Shown one piece after another: positions 53,890-64,000 of a stretch of 64,000 nt of DNA. The first letter of the stretch is position 1; every line of letters starts with the position of its first letter. Under the pieces are notes generated by a model. It did no database searches, had not been told where the DNA came from, and saw only the letters and a program-made list of their open reading frames with translations. The DNA comes from Pseudomonas lini (GTDB lineage: Bacteria > Pseudomonadota > Gammaproteobacteria > Pseudomonadales > Pseudomonadaceae): assembly GCF_964063345.1 (NCBI RefSeq), contig NZ_OZ061318.1:1798001-1862000 (forward strand). The letters run 5' to 3'. Both the position numbers and the translations under genes were made by a program.

Positions 53890-54795
53890 ATGGATCGTCT
53901 ACAAGCAATGCGGGTGTTCGTCACGGTGGTGGACCTGGGCAGCCAATCGGCCGCCGCCGATCACCTGGACCTGTCACGGCCGGTGGTTTCACGCTATCTG
54001 GCGGAGCTGGAAGATTGGGTCGGCGCGCGCCTGATGCACCGTACCACGCGCAAATTGAGCCTGACCGCCGCCGGTACTGAAATTCTGCCTCGCTGTCGGC
54101 AGATGCTCGATTTGTCCACCGACATGCAGGCCGCAGTCAGCGAACCGGACGACGCACCGCGAGGCCTGCTGCGGATCAGCGTCAGCACCTCGTTCGGCCA
54201 GGCGCAACTGGCGGACGCCATGGCGGCTTATGTCAAACGTTACCCCGGCGTCAGTATCGATATGCAAATGCTCGACCGCACGGTGAACCTGGTGGATGAA
54301 CGCATCGACCTGGCCATTCGCACCAGCAATGATCTGGACCCAAACCTGATCGCCCGGCGGCTGACGGTCTGCCGCTCAGTGATCTGCGCCTCCCCCGCTT
54401 ACCTGCGCGAGCACCCGACACCGAACCGCGTCGAGGACCTGAGCCTGCACAACTGCCTGACCCATTCCTACTTCGGCAAGAGCCTCTGGCATTTCGAACA
54501 GGACGGCGAGCCCGTCTCGGTGCCGGTGCAGGGCAACATCAGCGCCAACGAAGCCAGCACGCTGGTACGCGCGGCAATGGCCGGCGCCGGCGTGGTGATG
54601 CTGCCCAGCTACCTGGCCGGTGTGCATATCCACAGCGGCGAACTGATCCGCCTGCTGCCCCAGGCCGAGCCCAGGCAGATGAACATCTATGCCGTGTATG
54701 CGTCACGCAAGCACATGCCGGCGGCGTTGCGCAGCATGCTGGATTTTCTGGTGCTCAGATTTCCGGAAGAACCTGCGTGGGATGCCGGTCTGTAA
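53890..54795 (+). CDS. LysR-family regulator (CrgA-like)
   Basis: A 301-aa regulator with N-terminal winged HTH (MDRLQAMRVFVTVVDLGSQS AAADHLDLSRPVVSRYLAE) and the substrate-binding domain (CRSVICASPAYLREHPTP). It starts 114 bases from the divergent MBL gene, its probable target. Confidence 0.9.
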   Translation: MDRLQAMRVFVTVVDLGSQSAAADHLDLSRPVVSRYLAELEDWVGARLMHRTTRKLSLTAAGTEILPRCRQMLDLSTDMQAAVSEPDDAPRGLLRISVSTSFGQAQLADAMAAYVKRYPGVSIDMQMLDRTVNLVDERIDLAIRTSNDLDPNLIARRLTVCRSVICASPAYLREHPTPNRVEDLSLHNCLTHSYFGKSLWHFEQDGEPVSVPVQGNISANEASTLVRAAMAGAGVVMLPSYLAGVHIHSGELIRLLPQAEPRQMNIYAVYASRKHMPAALRSMLDFLVLRFPEEPAWDAGL

Positions 54796-54801
54796 ACACC
54801 T

Positions 54802-54914
54802 CCCCTGTGGGAGCTGGCTTGTCGGATCGCCGCACCGCTGCGATGGCGTCGTCACATCCAACAATGATGCTGACTGACAGCCCGCTATCGCAGGCAAGCC
54901 AGCTCCCACAGGGG
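54802..54914. repeat. REP-like inverted pair, degenerate family B
   Basis: CCCCTGTGGGAGCTGGCTTG...CAAGCCAGCTCCCACAGGGG, with GCTGGC in place of GCGGGC, so a sister subfamily. Confidence 0.82.
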
Positions 54915-55027
54915 ATATCAGTGTTCTGAATATCGCGCCAACCGCGAAAGCGGCTTTGCTGCAAACTCACCCCCGCTGACCTATGCTCAAAACAGTACCG
55001 AAAGGTATTCGTTCAGAGGTCAACGCC

Positions 55028-55204
55028 ATGAACATCAAAACAAAAAGATACCTCGCCATTTTCATCACTTGCGCGGCGACGCTGGCGCTGTATGGCACAG
55101 CCGCCTGGCGTGTCGAGCAGTTGCGACAAGTGCCCCATGACCATGCAAGCTGCTACTTCGAGCGCTGCATTCCCCACAACGCGAGTCTCAACGCCCTCCG
55201 ATGA
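55028..55204 (+). CDS. Small single-pass membrane protein of unknown function (58 aa)
   Basis: Starts MNIKTKRYLAIFITCAATLA with AGAGGTC upstream. It has one hydrophobic helix (about residues 8-24) and a short outer part containing two cysteines (SCYFERC) that could pair. A 15-codon longer frame is possible. No family recognised. Repeats flank it on both sides. Confidence 0.55.
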   Translation: MNIKTKRYLAIFITCAATLALYGTAAWRVEQLRQVPHDHASCYFERCIPHNASLNALR

Positions 55205-55213
55205 CGATCGCCC

Positions 55214-55364
55214 TGTGGCGAGGGGGCTTTTGTGGCAAGGGGGCTTGCCCCCGTTCGGCTGCGCAGCAGTCGTAATTCGGTGAATGCGGTGTTCTCATTG
55301 AAATGTTGGGGCCGCTTCGCGACCCAACGGGGGCAAGCCCCCTCGCCACAGGCCCCCTCGCCAC
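55214..55364. repeat. REPIN, family A variant with partly duplicated ends
   Basis: The end motif appears as GTGGCGAGGGGGCTT and again as GTGGCAAGGGGGCTTGCCCC. At the right, GCCCCCTCGCCACAG occurs twice (to 55350 and 55364). This suggests slippage or nested insertion. Confidence 0.82.
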
Positions 55365-55369
55365 AGGGT

Positions 55370-56281
55370 TCAGGCCTCGTTGTCCTGATCGGCCTGGTCC
55401 TGATCAGCCTTCAAGCGGTCGCGAAAAGCCTTGGGCGAGATCCCCACGCGACGCCTGAACAGGCGCGTGAAGTTGGTCGGATCGGAAAACCCCAACACGT
55501 CGGACATTTCATAAATGGTCATGCTGGTGTAGGTCAGCAAGCGCTTGGCCTCCAGCAATTGACGCTCATGCATGATCTGCAACGCCGGTTGCCCCGCCAG
55601 CTCACGGCATGTGCCGTTGAGGTGGGACACGGAAATCCCCAAGCGATGAGCCAGATCCTCGACCTTGACGTGCTGACGATAGGTTTCTTCCACCAGCTGA
55701 ATAAAGCCGTTGAGATATTCCCGAGCCCGCTGCGGACGCTGAGTGGCGGTTTGGCGCTGAATCACCTGACGGCTGATCCACACCATGATCACGCTGACCA
55801 GCGAATGCATGAGCATTTCGCGCGCCGGTTGATGGCCGGTGTATTCGCTTTGCAGCGCTGAAAACAGGCTGTTGAGGTACTCGCTGTCCTTGCCCGCCGG
55901 GTAGCTTTCGGCCTGTGCCAGAGCGTTCACCGAATTGCCCAGTTGTGCTTGCAAGTGGGCAATCAGCGGCGCGGACAGCGTGACGACGAACCCTTCGACG
56001 TCCTCGGAAAACCGATAACCATGCACCGATAACGGCGGCAGAATCAGGATGGCCGGCTCGGTCAATTGTGAGCGTTTGCCTTCGATTTCAAGCTCTGCCT
56101 GACCTTTGAAGACCAAGAGCAACTGACACAAATCGGCGTGGCGGTGGGGTTTGATTTCCCATTGATGTTCGCGGCTGCGTTTGGAAATGGTTTCACAGTG
56201 CAATAAGTCAGGGGTCGGCCAGTCCAGGCTTTCACCGTAGAGTTTGAACACCGGAATCGATGGCAGGTCAGGCTTGTTCAT
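55370..56281 (-). CDS. pobR: AraC-family activator of 4-hydroxybenzoate hydroxylase
   Basis: A 303-aa regulator: N-terminal cupin-like effector domain (EIKPHRHADLCQLLLVFKGQ) and C-terminal HTH (KVEDLAHRLGISVSHLNGTC; GFSDPTNFTRLFRRRVGISP). It is divergent from pobA with a 179-base shared promoter region, the classical pobR-pobA layout in Pseudomonas. ATG at 56281; upstream ribosome site is weak. It responds to 4-hydroxybenzoate in characterised relatives. Confidence 0.9.
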   Translation of the reverse strand: MNKPDLPSIPVFKLYGESLDWPTPDLLHCETISKRSREHQWEIKPHRHADLCQLLLVFKGQAELEIEGKRSQLTEPAILILPPLSVHGYRFSEDVEGFVVTLSAPLIAHLQAQLGNSVNALAQAESYPAGKDSEYLNSLFSALQSEYTGHQPAREMLMHSLVSVIMVWISRQVIQRQTATQRPQRAREYLNGFIQLVEETYRQHVKVEDLAHRLGISVSHLNGTCRELAGQPALQIMHERQLLEAKRLLTYTSMTIYEMSDVLGFSDPTNFTRLFRRRVGISPKAFRDRLKADQDQADQDNEA

Positions 56282-57654
<1,373 letters not shown>

Positions 57655-57732
57655 CCTCCTATCGACTTACACTGGCGAGCATTCCGGCTCGCCTTGCCAC
57701 TGCGGGTCCATCACTGCCCGCAGGTTTTACCC

Positions 57733-59250
57733 GTGACCAATCTCAACCAGCCTGAAACGCCCAAACCGGCCATTCGCAGCGTATTGATCGCCCTGATGCT
57801 GGCGATCTTTCTGGGCGCGCTGGACCAGACCATCGTCGCCGTGTCGATGCCGGCCATTTCCGCGCAATTCAAGGACGTCAGCCTGCTGGCCTGGGTGATT
57901 TCCGGGTACATGGTGGCGATGACCGTAGCGGTGCCGATCTACGGCAAACTCGGCGATCTGTATGGCCGCCGCAAGTTGATGCTGTTCGGCATGGGGGTGT
58001 TCACCCTTGCGTCGTTGTTCTGCGGCATGGCGCAAAGCATGGAGCAACTGGTGCTGGCGCGGATCCTTCAGGGCATCGGCGCCGGCGGGATGATTTCGGT
58101 GAGCCAGGCAATCATCGGCGACATCGTTCCACCTCGCGAACGCGGTCGCTATCAGGGTTACTTCAGCAGCATGTACGCAGTGGCCAGCGTGGCCGGCCCG
58201 GTTCTCGGTGGCTACATGACCGAATACTTGTCCTGGCGCTGGGTGTTTCTGATCAACCTGCCATTGGGCCTGGGTGCCTGGTTGGTGGCCCACCGCACGC
58301 TGGTGGGGCTGCCGGTGCCACAGCGCAAGCCGATCATCGACTACTTCGGCACCTTGTTGATGATCATCGGCCTGACGGCGTTACTGCTGGGCATTACTCA
58401 GGTTGGCCAGGGCTATTCGTGGCACAGCACCGAAGTGTCGGGTTTGCTCGGTTGTGCGGTGGTGGTGCTGGCCGTGTTCGTCTGGCATGAACGGCGGGCG
58501 CGGGAACCGTTGCTGCCGATGCATTTGTTCGCCAATCGCAATGCGATTCTTTGCTGGTGCACGATTTTCTTCACCAGTTTCCAGGCGATTTCCTTGATTG
58601 TGCTGATGCCGTTGCGCTTCCAGAGCGTCACTGGCGCCGGGGCCGACAGCGCTGCGCTGCATCTGTTGCCGCTGGCCATGGGCTTGCCGATCGGCGCGTA
58701 CTTCGCCGGACGCCAGACCTCGGTGACCGGTCGTTACAAACCGATGATTCTCACCGGCGCCCTGCTCATGCCGTTCTCGATCCTGGGCATGGCGCTCAGT
58801 GCGCCTCAGGCGTTTGTGCTGAGCAGCCTGTTCATGTTGCTCAGTGGCATCGCCAGCGGCATGCAGTTCCCGACATCGTTGGTGGGTACGCAAAACTCGG
58901 TGGAGCAACGGGACATCGGCGTCGCCACCAGCACCACCAATCTGTTCCGTTCCTTGGGTGGTGCAATGGGTGTGGCGTTGATGTCGGCGCTGCTGCTGGC
59001 GTTGTTGCAGGATTCAAGTTTCGCTCACTTGGCCGGCTCGTCGTTAATGGCCGAAGGGAGTTCGGGGAATGTCTTGCTCGATGGTTTGAACGCCGCACCG
59101 GGTGAAGCGCAGAACGCCTTGCGCGCTGAGCTGTTGCTGACCTTCCGGCATTTGCTGATGGTCAGCGCGGCGGTGTCGCTGCTGGGGCTGGCGGCGGCGA
59201 TTGCCATGCCGAACAGAGTGCTGCGGGGGCGGGAGGACACGGTTCGCTAA
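57733..59250 (+). CDS. MFS multidrug efflux protein, DHA2 (EmrB/QacA) family
   Basis: A 505-aa transporter with about 14 helices: FLGALDQTIVAVSMPAI, motif A GKLGDLYGRRKLM and motif C GPVLGGYMTEYLSWRWVFLI. A GTG at 57733 is chosen from family alignment of the N-terminus; the ribosome site is weak and a TTG at 57694 is also possible. It exports drugs or aromatic compounds by proton antiport. It follows pobA on the same strand but with a gap, so co-expression is uncertain. Confidence 0.88.
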   Translation: MTNLNQPETPKPAIRSVLIALMLAIFLGALDQTIVAVSMPAISAQFKDVSLLAWVISGYMVAMTVAVPIYGKLGDLYGRRKLMLFGMGVFTLASLFCGMAQSMEQLVLARILQGIGAGGMISVSQAIIGDIVPPRERGRYQGYFSSMYAVASVAGPVLGGYMTEYLSWRWVFLINLPLGLGAWLVAHRTLVGLPVPQRKPIIDYFGTLLMIIGLTALLLGITQVGQGYSWHSTEVSGLLGCAVVVLAVFVWHERRAREPLLPMHLFANRNAILCWCTIFFTSFQAISLIVLMPLRFQSVTGAGADSAALHLLPLAMGLPIGAYFAGRQTSVTGRYKPMILTGALLMPFSILGMALSAPQAFVLSSLFMLLSGIASGMQFPTSLVGTQNSVEQRDIGVATSTTNLFRSLGGAMGVALMSALLLALLQDSSFAHLAGSSLMAEGSSGNVLLDGLNAAPGEAQNALRAELLLTFRHLLMVSAAVSLLGLAAAIAMPNRVLRGREDTVR

Positions 59251-59261
59251 GCCCTCCGACC

Positions 59262-59366
59262 GATCGTTCCCACGCTCTGCGTGGGAATGCAGCCCGGGAC
59301 GCTCTGCGTCCCATTGGAACGCGGAGCGTCCCTTGAGGCGTTCCCACGCAGAGCGTGGGAACGATC
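59262..59366. repeat. Long intergenic palindrome, family C
   Basis: GATCGTTCCCACGCTCTGCG...and inverted GCAGAGCGTGGGAACGATC, with the shared core CCGGGACGCTCTGCGTCCC. Sister of the element at 51919-52029. Confidence 0.88.
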
Positions 59367-59378
59367 AATGTCTACCCT

Positions 59379-60227
59379 TCAAGGGCTGTAATACCCTACC
59401 GCCACCAGAACATGCCCGACCTTTTTCAGGTAGGCATGCTTGTCTTCGACCTTGCCGGTTACCGGGTTTTTCCAGCGGTACTCGTATTCACCGTCATCCT
59501 GTTTGGCCATCAGCGCCAGGATCGGCTCGCCCACCGGTTTGCCTTCCGGGTCTTTGATCTTGCTGAAATCGGTGTTAATCAGTCGCAGATTGGTGCCATG
59601 GGCCACATAACGCTGGGTGTCCAGGTCGACGACAAACACGTACAGGTCATCCTGCAAGTAACCGCCCTTGAGGGAGTTGATCGCTGTGAGCGTGCCCTTT
59701 TCGTTTTTGGCCAGATCGACCGCTGCTTTATCGAGCAACGCTTGCGCCTGTTACGGCGAGGCCCGTGGCAGGTAATAACCGACCGCCAGAATCCGCTGGC
59801 CGATGCGCTGATAGAACACATGCTTGCGTTCAACCTTACCGTCGGCCCAGTTCTGCCAGCGGTATTCGGCCTGCTGAATGCCATTGCCCTCCGGCACTTT
59901 CAAGGCGTCCTTGAAGGCTTTCTGCACATCAGGCCCAAGCACCTCGGACACATCACGGCCGATCAACGCCGAAGATGGCCCGCCGCTGGCGAGCATCACA
60001 CCCTTGGTATCGACTACGAAGACATAACGATCCTTGTCGACAAAGTCGCCCTGACGGCTGAAGGCCGCGAAAGCCTTGTCACCCTGCTCGTGGTAATAGG
60101 CCAGCGCTTTTTCCAGCAAGGCTTTAGCGGCCTGGCTGTCATCCTTTTCCGTCGTGGCGGCGTGAATCGGCCCCAGGCACAGCAAAAGCAATCCGCCCAG
60201 CCAGGCTAGCTTGTGAAGAACCCCCAT
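59379..60227 (-). pseudogene. Double cache-domain periplasmic protein split by an in-frame TAA
   Basis: An exported protein of 282 codons read with one internal stop. Residues 1-158 contain a signal peptide (LAWLGGLLLLCLGPIHAA) and a first cache domain (YVFVVDTKGVMLASGG...ILAVGYYLP). A TAA at 59751-59753 follows ...PRASP. The same frame then continues without shift (QAQALLDKAAVDLAKNEKG) into a second homologous cache domain (YVFVVDLDTQRYVAHG...VLVAVGYYSP). No insertion or deletion is needed: a single base change (for example GAA or CAA to TAA) explains the break. Either a nonsense pseudogene, a shortened one-domain protein, or readthrough. Confidence 0.85.
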
Positions 60228-60350
60228 TGCGCATTCCCCGTTCTTATTAGTGTTTCAAGAGCGTAGACGGCTTGGGGCTATGTATGAATATTCAGGAAAC
60301 GGTGGGGGGAGGTCTGTGTTTTGAAGGGCATATATAGCGAGGCGCTTTTC

Positions 60351-60482
60351 TGTGGCGAGGGAGCTTGCTCCCGCTGGGTGGCGCAGCCGCCCCAAACCCA
60401 TTCACCACAATTCTTCAGGTAATCCGCGGTGCCTGATTTGCGACTGCTGCGCAGCCGAGCGGGAGCAAGCTCCCTCGCCACA
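60351..60482. repeat. REPIN, family A
   Basis: Standard TGTGGCGAGGGAGCTTGCTC ends, with an internal dyad, in the 294-base gap between the cache and coiled-coil genes. Confidence 0.9.
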
Positions 60483-60521
60483 AAAGCTCTACTCGACAGG
60501 CCCCATCACGACATCAGTCAA

Positions 60522-61388
60522 TCAAGGCCGGGCACGCAGCTGTTGCTGCAGATTCTGAATCTGCGCCTGCAGGGTGTTGATGTTGCGGGTGACCTGGCCG
60601 CGGAAGGCGTCGAACTCAGCAATGTTGGTGCCACCTTGTGCGGCGGCCGGGCGGTTGTCCTGCTGGCTTTTGAGCACGATCATGTCTTGCTCCAGGCGCT
60701 CGATGGCGGCGCTCGGGTTGTTTTGTTTCTTCAGCGCGACGATGTCAGCGCCCAGGCTTTTGAGTTGGGCGTCGAACTTGCCGGTATCGTCCGACGCGTT
60801 CTTCAACGCGACCAGTTCGCCGCTCAAGGCTTTGACCTGGGCCTGTAACTGAGCATTGGCGGTTTGTTGTTCGGTGGCTTGCGCGGTCATTTGCGCCAGG
60901 CGCTTGTCCAGATCGGAGGTCTGGCCGAGTACGCCTTGCTGCTGTTTGCTCTGGTCCTGAAGCTTGCTTTCCAGCTGTTTGCTCTGGTCCTGGAGTTTGC
61001 CTTCAAGCTGTTTGATTTGCAGCTTCAACGCTTCACTGCCGGTGTTGACGTTGGACTGGCTGGCCACGACCTTGCCGGAAATGTCCTGCAAGCGCCCCGC
61101 CGCTTCCTCACTGATGCGCGCGAAACTTTCCTGGGTCGCCACCAGTTGCTGTTCCATCAGCGAGATCTGCTGAAAACTCCACCAGGCAAGGCCGGCGAAG
61201 GCAAAGAACAAGGCGCCGACCAATGCCCACAGAGGGCCAGTGCTCGGGCCTTTGACCTTCACCACCGGCGTGGTGCGCGAATGCACGGAAGTGCGAGCGG
61301 TGGTCGGAAAATCATCGTCATCGAGGCTGTCGGCGCGCAGGCTCGGGACATCGTCGAAGTCGTCGTTGGCATCGTTACGCATGGGCAT
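60522..61388 (-). CDS. Single-pass membrane coiled-coil protein
   Basis: A 288-aa protein: an acidic N-terminal cytoplasmic part (DDFDDVPSLRADSLDDDDF), one membrane helix (about residues 53-72, LWALVGALFFAFAGLAWWSF) and a long coiled coil with tandem KLQDQSKQLESKLQDQSKQ heptads. ATG at 61388 (AAGG nine bases upstream) or 61382. It is the counterpart of a conserved hypothetical gene near P. aeruginosa argP. Function unknown; possibly a cell-envelope scaffold. Confidence 0.8.
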   Translation of the reverse strand: MPMRNDANDDFDDVPSLRADSLDDDDFPTTARTSVHSRTTPVVKVKGPSTGPLWALVGALFFAFAGLAWWSFQQISLMEQQLVATQESFARISEEAAGRLQDISGKVVASQSNVNTGSEALKLQIKQLEGKLQDQSKQLESKLQDQSKQQQGVLGQTSDLDKRLAQMTAQATEQQTANAQLQAQVKALSGELVALKNASDDTGKFDAQLKSLGADIVALKKQNNPSAAIERLEQDMIVLKSQQDNRPAAAQGGTNIAEFDAFRGQVTRNINTLQAQIQNLQQQLRARP

Positions 61389-61504
61389 TAGGGTCAACCT
61401 TTGTGGAACGCGGTGATGGCTTGATGCGGCGAAGTATAACCCCCGCTGCCGCACCGGTTGACCCTGAACCCCGAACTCGGTTCAGTCAGGGCCCCCCTTG
61501 TGTG

Positions 61505-62497
61505 TCAGCGAATGTCCTGAGCCTTCCACCAGCCGCAGAATTCATCAAGAGCAGTCCAGAGGCTGACTTTCGGATCGTAGTCCAGATAATGCCGCGCGCG
61601 ACTGATATCCAGGGTGAAGTTTTTGTTCATGACCTGCATGCCCAGCCGCGACAGCGTCGGCTCGGGACGTCCTGGCCACAGCTTGCACACACCCTCGTTG
61701 AGCGTGGCAAGGCTGTAGGCCAAACCGTAGGAACGGTAACGGGTAACCTGTGGGACATCCATTTGGCGCATCACGTAATTGACCACATCCCACAACGGAA
61801 CCGGCGCTCCATTGCTGATGTTGTAGGCCTTGCCCAAGGCCGAACCGCTGGCCAGCAAGCTACTGAGCAACGCTTCATTGAGGTTTTGTACGCTGGTGAA
61901 ATCGACCTTGTTCAGGCCATTGCCAATAATCGCCAACCGCCCCTTGCGCTGCATCTTCAGCAGCCTGGGGAAAATGCTCATGTCGCCGGCGCCCGTCACG
62001 AAACGCGGGCGCAGGGCCAGGGTTTCGAGGCCAAACTCTTGCGCACCGAAGACTTTTTGTTCAGCCAGGTATTTGGTCGCGGCGTAGGGATGTTTGAAGC
62101 GCTTGGGCACCTGCTCTTCGGTCAACCCCAGATGATCACGGCCATCGAAGTAGATCGACGGCGATGACAAGTGCACCAGGCGCCGAACCCGCTGTTTCAG
62201 ACAGGCTTCGACCACGTTCTCGGTGACTTCGACATTGCCTTGATGAAAGTCCTGATACCGCCCCCACAAACCCACTGCACCGGCGCAATGGACCACGGCT
62301 TCGACGTCTGAACACAGGTCGCGCGCCAGTTGCGGGTCGCTCAAGTCGCCCTGAATGAACTCGGCGCCACGGCGCACCAGATGCTCGACGCTTTCGGCCC
62401 GGCGACCATTGACCCGCACGTCCAGGCCCTGCTCCAGGGCAAAACGCGCAAAGCGTCCGCCAATGAAGCCGCTTGCGCCGGTGACCAGAATCTTCAT
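61505..62497 (-). CDS. NAD(P)-dependent epimerase/dehydratase (extended SDR, 3-beta-HSD-like)
   Basis: A 330-aa extended SDR with TGASGFIGGRF (TGxxGxxG), the catalytic YxxxK in HPYAATKYLAE and upstream SSPSIYF supplying serine. The C-terminal part (RGLGMQVMNKNFTLDISRAR-like) resembles the sterol/3-beta-HSD group. Start ATG at 62497. Substrate unknown. Position next to argP matches P. aeruginosa. Confidence 0.87.
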   Translation of the reverse strand: MKILVTGASGFIGGRFARFALEQGLDVRVNGRRAESVEHLVRRGAEFIQGDLSDPQLARDLCSDVEAVVHCAGAVGLWGRYQDFHQGNVEVTENVVEACLKQRVRRLVHLSSPSIYFDGRDHLGLTEEQVPKRFKHPYAATKYLAEQKVFGAQEFGLETLALRPRFVTGAGDMSIFPRLLKMQRKGRLAIIGNGLNKVDFTSVQNLNEALLSSLLASGSALGKAYNISNGAPVPLWDVVNYVMRQMDVPQVTRYRSYGLAYSLATLNEGVCKLWPGRPEPTLSRLGMQVMNKNFTLDISRARHYLDYDPKVSLWTALDEFCGWWKAQDIR

Positions 62498-62558
62498 GAA
62501 TTGCTCCGAATATTTCGTTTTGCGTATTGCGTAGGACGTGAGGTCTTGACGCTGCCCG

Positions 62559-63452
62559 TCAGTCCAACGGCACCAGCCATTGCTTCGACGAGCGCACCAA
62601 TTGATCGGTGAGTAACCCTAAAAGCTGACCGCCATTGCGCCAATGATGCCAGTACAGCGGCACATCGATCGGCTTATCTGGCAAAAGCTCCTGCAATTGG
62701 CCGCGTTCCAGTTGCTCGCGCACCTGCAATTCAGGCACCAGGCCCCAGCCAAGCCCTGCCTCCGTGAGACGAAGAAACCCTTCGGACGATGGGCATAAAT
62801 GGTGTTCGAAACCGCCATCCACACCGAGGGATGCGAGGTAGCGATGCTGTAGGAAATCATCCGGGCCAAACACCAGAGCCGGGGTTTTGGCTAACTGATC
62901 GGCGCGCACACCTTCAGGAAAATGCCGGGCAATGAACGCCGGGCTCGCCATCGCACGGTAGCGCATTGCCCCCAACAGAACGCTGCGCGCACCGGCCACC
63001 GGCCGCTCACTGGCGCAGACACACCCCGCCACTTCGCCTGCGCGCATGCGTTTGAGGCCGACGGTCTGGTCTTCTACCACCAAGTCGAGCAACAGATGTT
63101 GTTCCGCGCAAAAGTCGCCCACCGCCTCGGCCCACCAAGTGGCAAGACTGTCGGCATTCAGCGCGATGCGCAGGCGTTCCGGCAAGCCTTCTTCGTCCAG
63201 CGCCGGGACCAACGTTTGTAGATCGCGCTCAAGCAATCGCACCTGCTGCACATGGTTGAGCAATCGCCGGCCAATCTCCGTCGGCGCCGGGGGTGTGACC
63301 CGCACCAGCACCGGTTGGCCGACCCGTGCTTCCAGCAGTTTGATCCGCTGGGAAATGGCCGATTGGGACAAACCCAGCACCTGCGCGGCGCGTTCGAATC
63401 CGGCCTGTTCGATTACCGCGGCGAGCGCGGAAAGTAATTTGTAGTCGAACAT
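62559..63452 (-). CDS. argP: ArgP/LysG family LysR regulator
   Basis: A 297-aa LysR protein whose start MFDYKLLSALAAVIEQAGFE and HTH (RAAQVLGLSQSAISQRIKLL) are characteristic of ArgP (IciA). These regulators sense lysine or arginine and activate a LysE/ArgO exporter gene, which begins here at 63956 on the other strand after one small gene. Confidence 0.93.
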   Translation of the reverse strand: MFDYKLLSALAAVIEQAGFERAAQVLGLSQSAISQRIKLLEARVGQPVLVRVTPPAPTEIGRRLLNHVQQVRLLERDLQTLVPALDEEGLPERLRIALNADSLATWWAEAVGDFCAEQHLLLDLVVEDQTVGLKRMRAGEVAGCVCASERPVAGARSVLLGAMRYRAMASPAFIARHFPEGVRADQLAKTPALVFGPDDFLQHRYLASLGVDGGFEHHLCPSSEGFLRLTEAGLGWGLVPELQVREQLERGQLQELLPDKPIDVPLYWHHWRNGGQLLGLLTDQLVRSSKQWLVPLD

Positions 63453-63548
63453 CAGTTTTCCTAATGGGCGATCAGCACTATTGGTTTTTCTTATACAGCC
63501 TTCAACCGGAGAATGGCCAGCAAGAACTCTTGAAGAAGGATCACCGAC

Positions 63549-63950
63549 ATGGCTGGCGAAACGTCATTGGCAACCCTGCTGCGCAGCATGAGCCCGCAAC
63601 TCAACGACGGCGAATACGTGTTCTGCACGTTACGCGACGGCAAGCTGCCCGCTGGCCTTGAAATTGTCGGCAGCTTTCGTGAACGGGAAGGCCTGACGGT
63701 GATTCTGGAACGTTCCCACGCTGAGAAGGCCGGTTTCAGCTTCGATTACGTCGCCGCGTGGATCACCTTGAACGTGCACTCAGCCCTCGAAGCCGTCGGC
63801 CTGACCGCCGCGTTCGCCACGGCACTGGGCAAGGCTGGCATCAGTTGTAACGTGATCGCCGGGTATTACCACGACCATTTGTTCGTCGGCCAGGCCGATG
63901 CCGAACGCGCCCTGCAGGTACTGCGGGATCTGGCGACCAACGCGGAGTAA
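63549..63950 (+). CDS. ACT domain-containing protein
   Basis: A 133-aa protein with two ACT-like halves (EYVFCTLRDGKLPAGLEIVG; GLTAAFATALGKAGISCNVI-AGYYHDHLFV). ACT domains bind amino acids. It sits between argP and lysE and ends 5 bases before the exporter start, so an accessory or sensing role in basic amino-acid export is plausible but unproven. Confidence 0.87.
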   Translation: MAGETSLATLLRSMSPQLNDGEYVFCTLRDGKLPAGLEIVGSFREREGLTVILERSHAEKAGFSFDYVAAWITLNVHSALEAVGLTAAFATALGKAGISCNVIAGYYHDHLFVGQADAERALQVLRDLATNAE

Positions 63951-63955
63951 AACGT

Positions 63956-64000
63956 ATGTGGCAAAGCTATGTGAACGGCCTGTTGGTGGCCGCCGGGCTG
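63956..64000 (+). CDS. LysE/ArgO-family amino acid exporter, first 15 codons
   Basis: MWQSYVNGLLVAAGL runs off the window end. The start of this sequence and the argP-ACT context match the LysE family exporter of Pseudomonas; only the N-terminal edge of the first helix is visible. Confidence 0.75.
   Translation, partial: MWQSYVNGLLVAAGL

Overview
The window reads as chromosome of a Pseudomonas of the P. fluorescens complex. The basis is high GC, dense REP/REPIN-type palindromes between genes, and gene orders that match P. aeruginosa from memory: pykA / enoyl-CoA hydratase / ferredoxin reductase / sadC / class I fumarase, and oxidoreductase / argP / ACT protein / lysE. No rRNA, tRNA, CRISPR or phage module was seen.

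Layout. 1-2.9 kb: tail of a DUF4350 - MoxR - DUF58 operon. 2.97-17.9 kb (minus strand): a Tc-toxin A cluster. It has a 915-aa Ig-repeat protein, an N-terminal TcA half (VRP1 type, 1204 aa), a C-terminal TcA half (neuraminidase-like, pore-forming and TcB-binding, 1364 aa), and a 1430-aa carbohydrate-binding-like / Ig-repeat protein. 18.2-26.7 kb: a structured leader with a DUF6124 gene, a PilZ protein, a TPR lipoprotein, then the pykA-to-fumarase core block. 26.8-34.1 kb (plus strand): TcB (SpvB/TcaC-like) and TcC (RHS core plus an unrecognised C-terminal effector domain). The toxin is therefore encoded as two outward-facing arms around housekeeping genes.

34.2-38.9 kb: a DctB/MifS-like kinase, a sigma-54 response regulator and an alpha-ketoglutarate-type permease. 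The permease has a sigma-54 promoter and twin upstream palindromes. 38.9-40.2 kb: an IS3-family element sitting inside a REPIN. 40.5-43.2 kb: flavin reductase, small proteins and an AraC regulator. 43.3-51.8 kb: a polyamine-type ABC transporter, an aldehyde dehydrogenase and 2-ketoarginine decarboxylase (aruI), with a divergent LysR gene. 52-57.7 kb: an NAD(P)-binding protein, an MBL protein with its LysR regulator, and pobR-pobA. 57.7-64 kb: a drug-efflux MFS protein, a cache protein broken by a stop codon, a coiled-coil membrane protein, an SDR, argP, an ACT protein and the start of a lysE exporter gene.

Main result of the hunt. Each Tc transcription unit (915-aa gene, TcA halves, TcB-TcC) has upstream a palindrome of the form CTGT-N8-ACAG. 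The TcB copy is a perfect 20-bp palindrome matching the classical Vibrio fischeri lux box at 16 of 20 positions. This suggests coordinated control of the split toxin locus by a LuxR-type regulator that is not encoded in the window. Other leads are the TcC effector domain, the Ig-rich accessory proteins, a three-way-junction leader RNA candidate, the sigma-54 promoter architecture, and a precisely datable IS-in-REPIN insertion.
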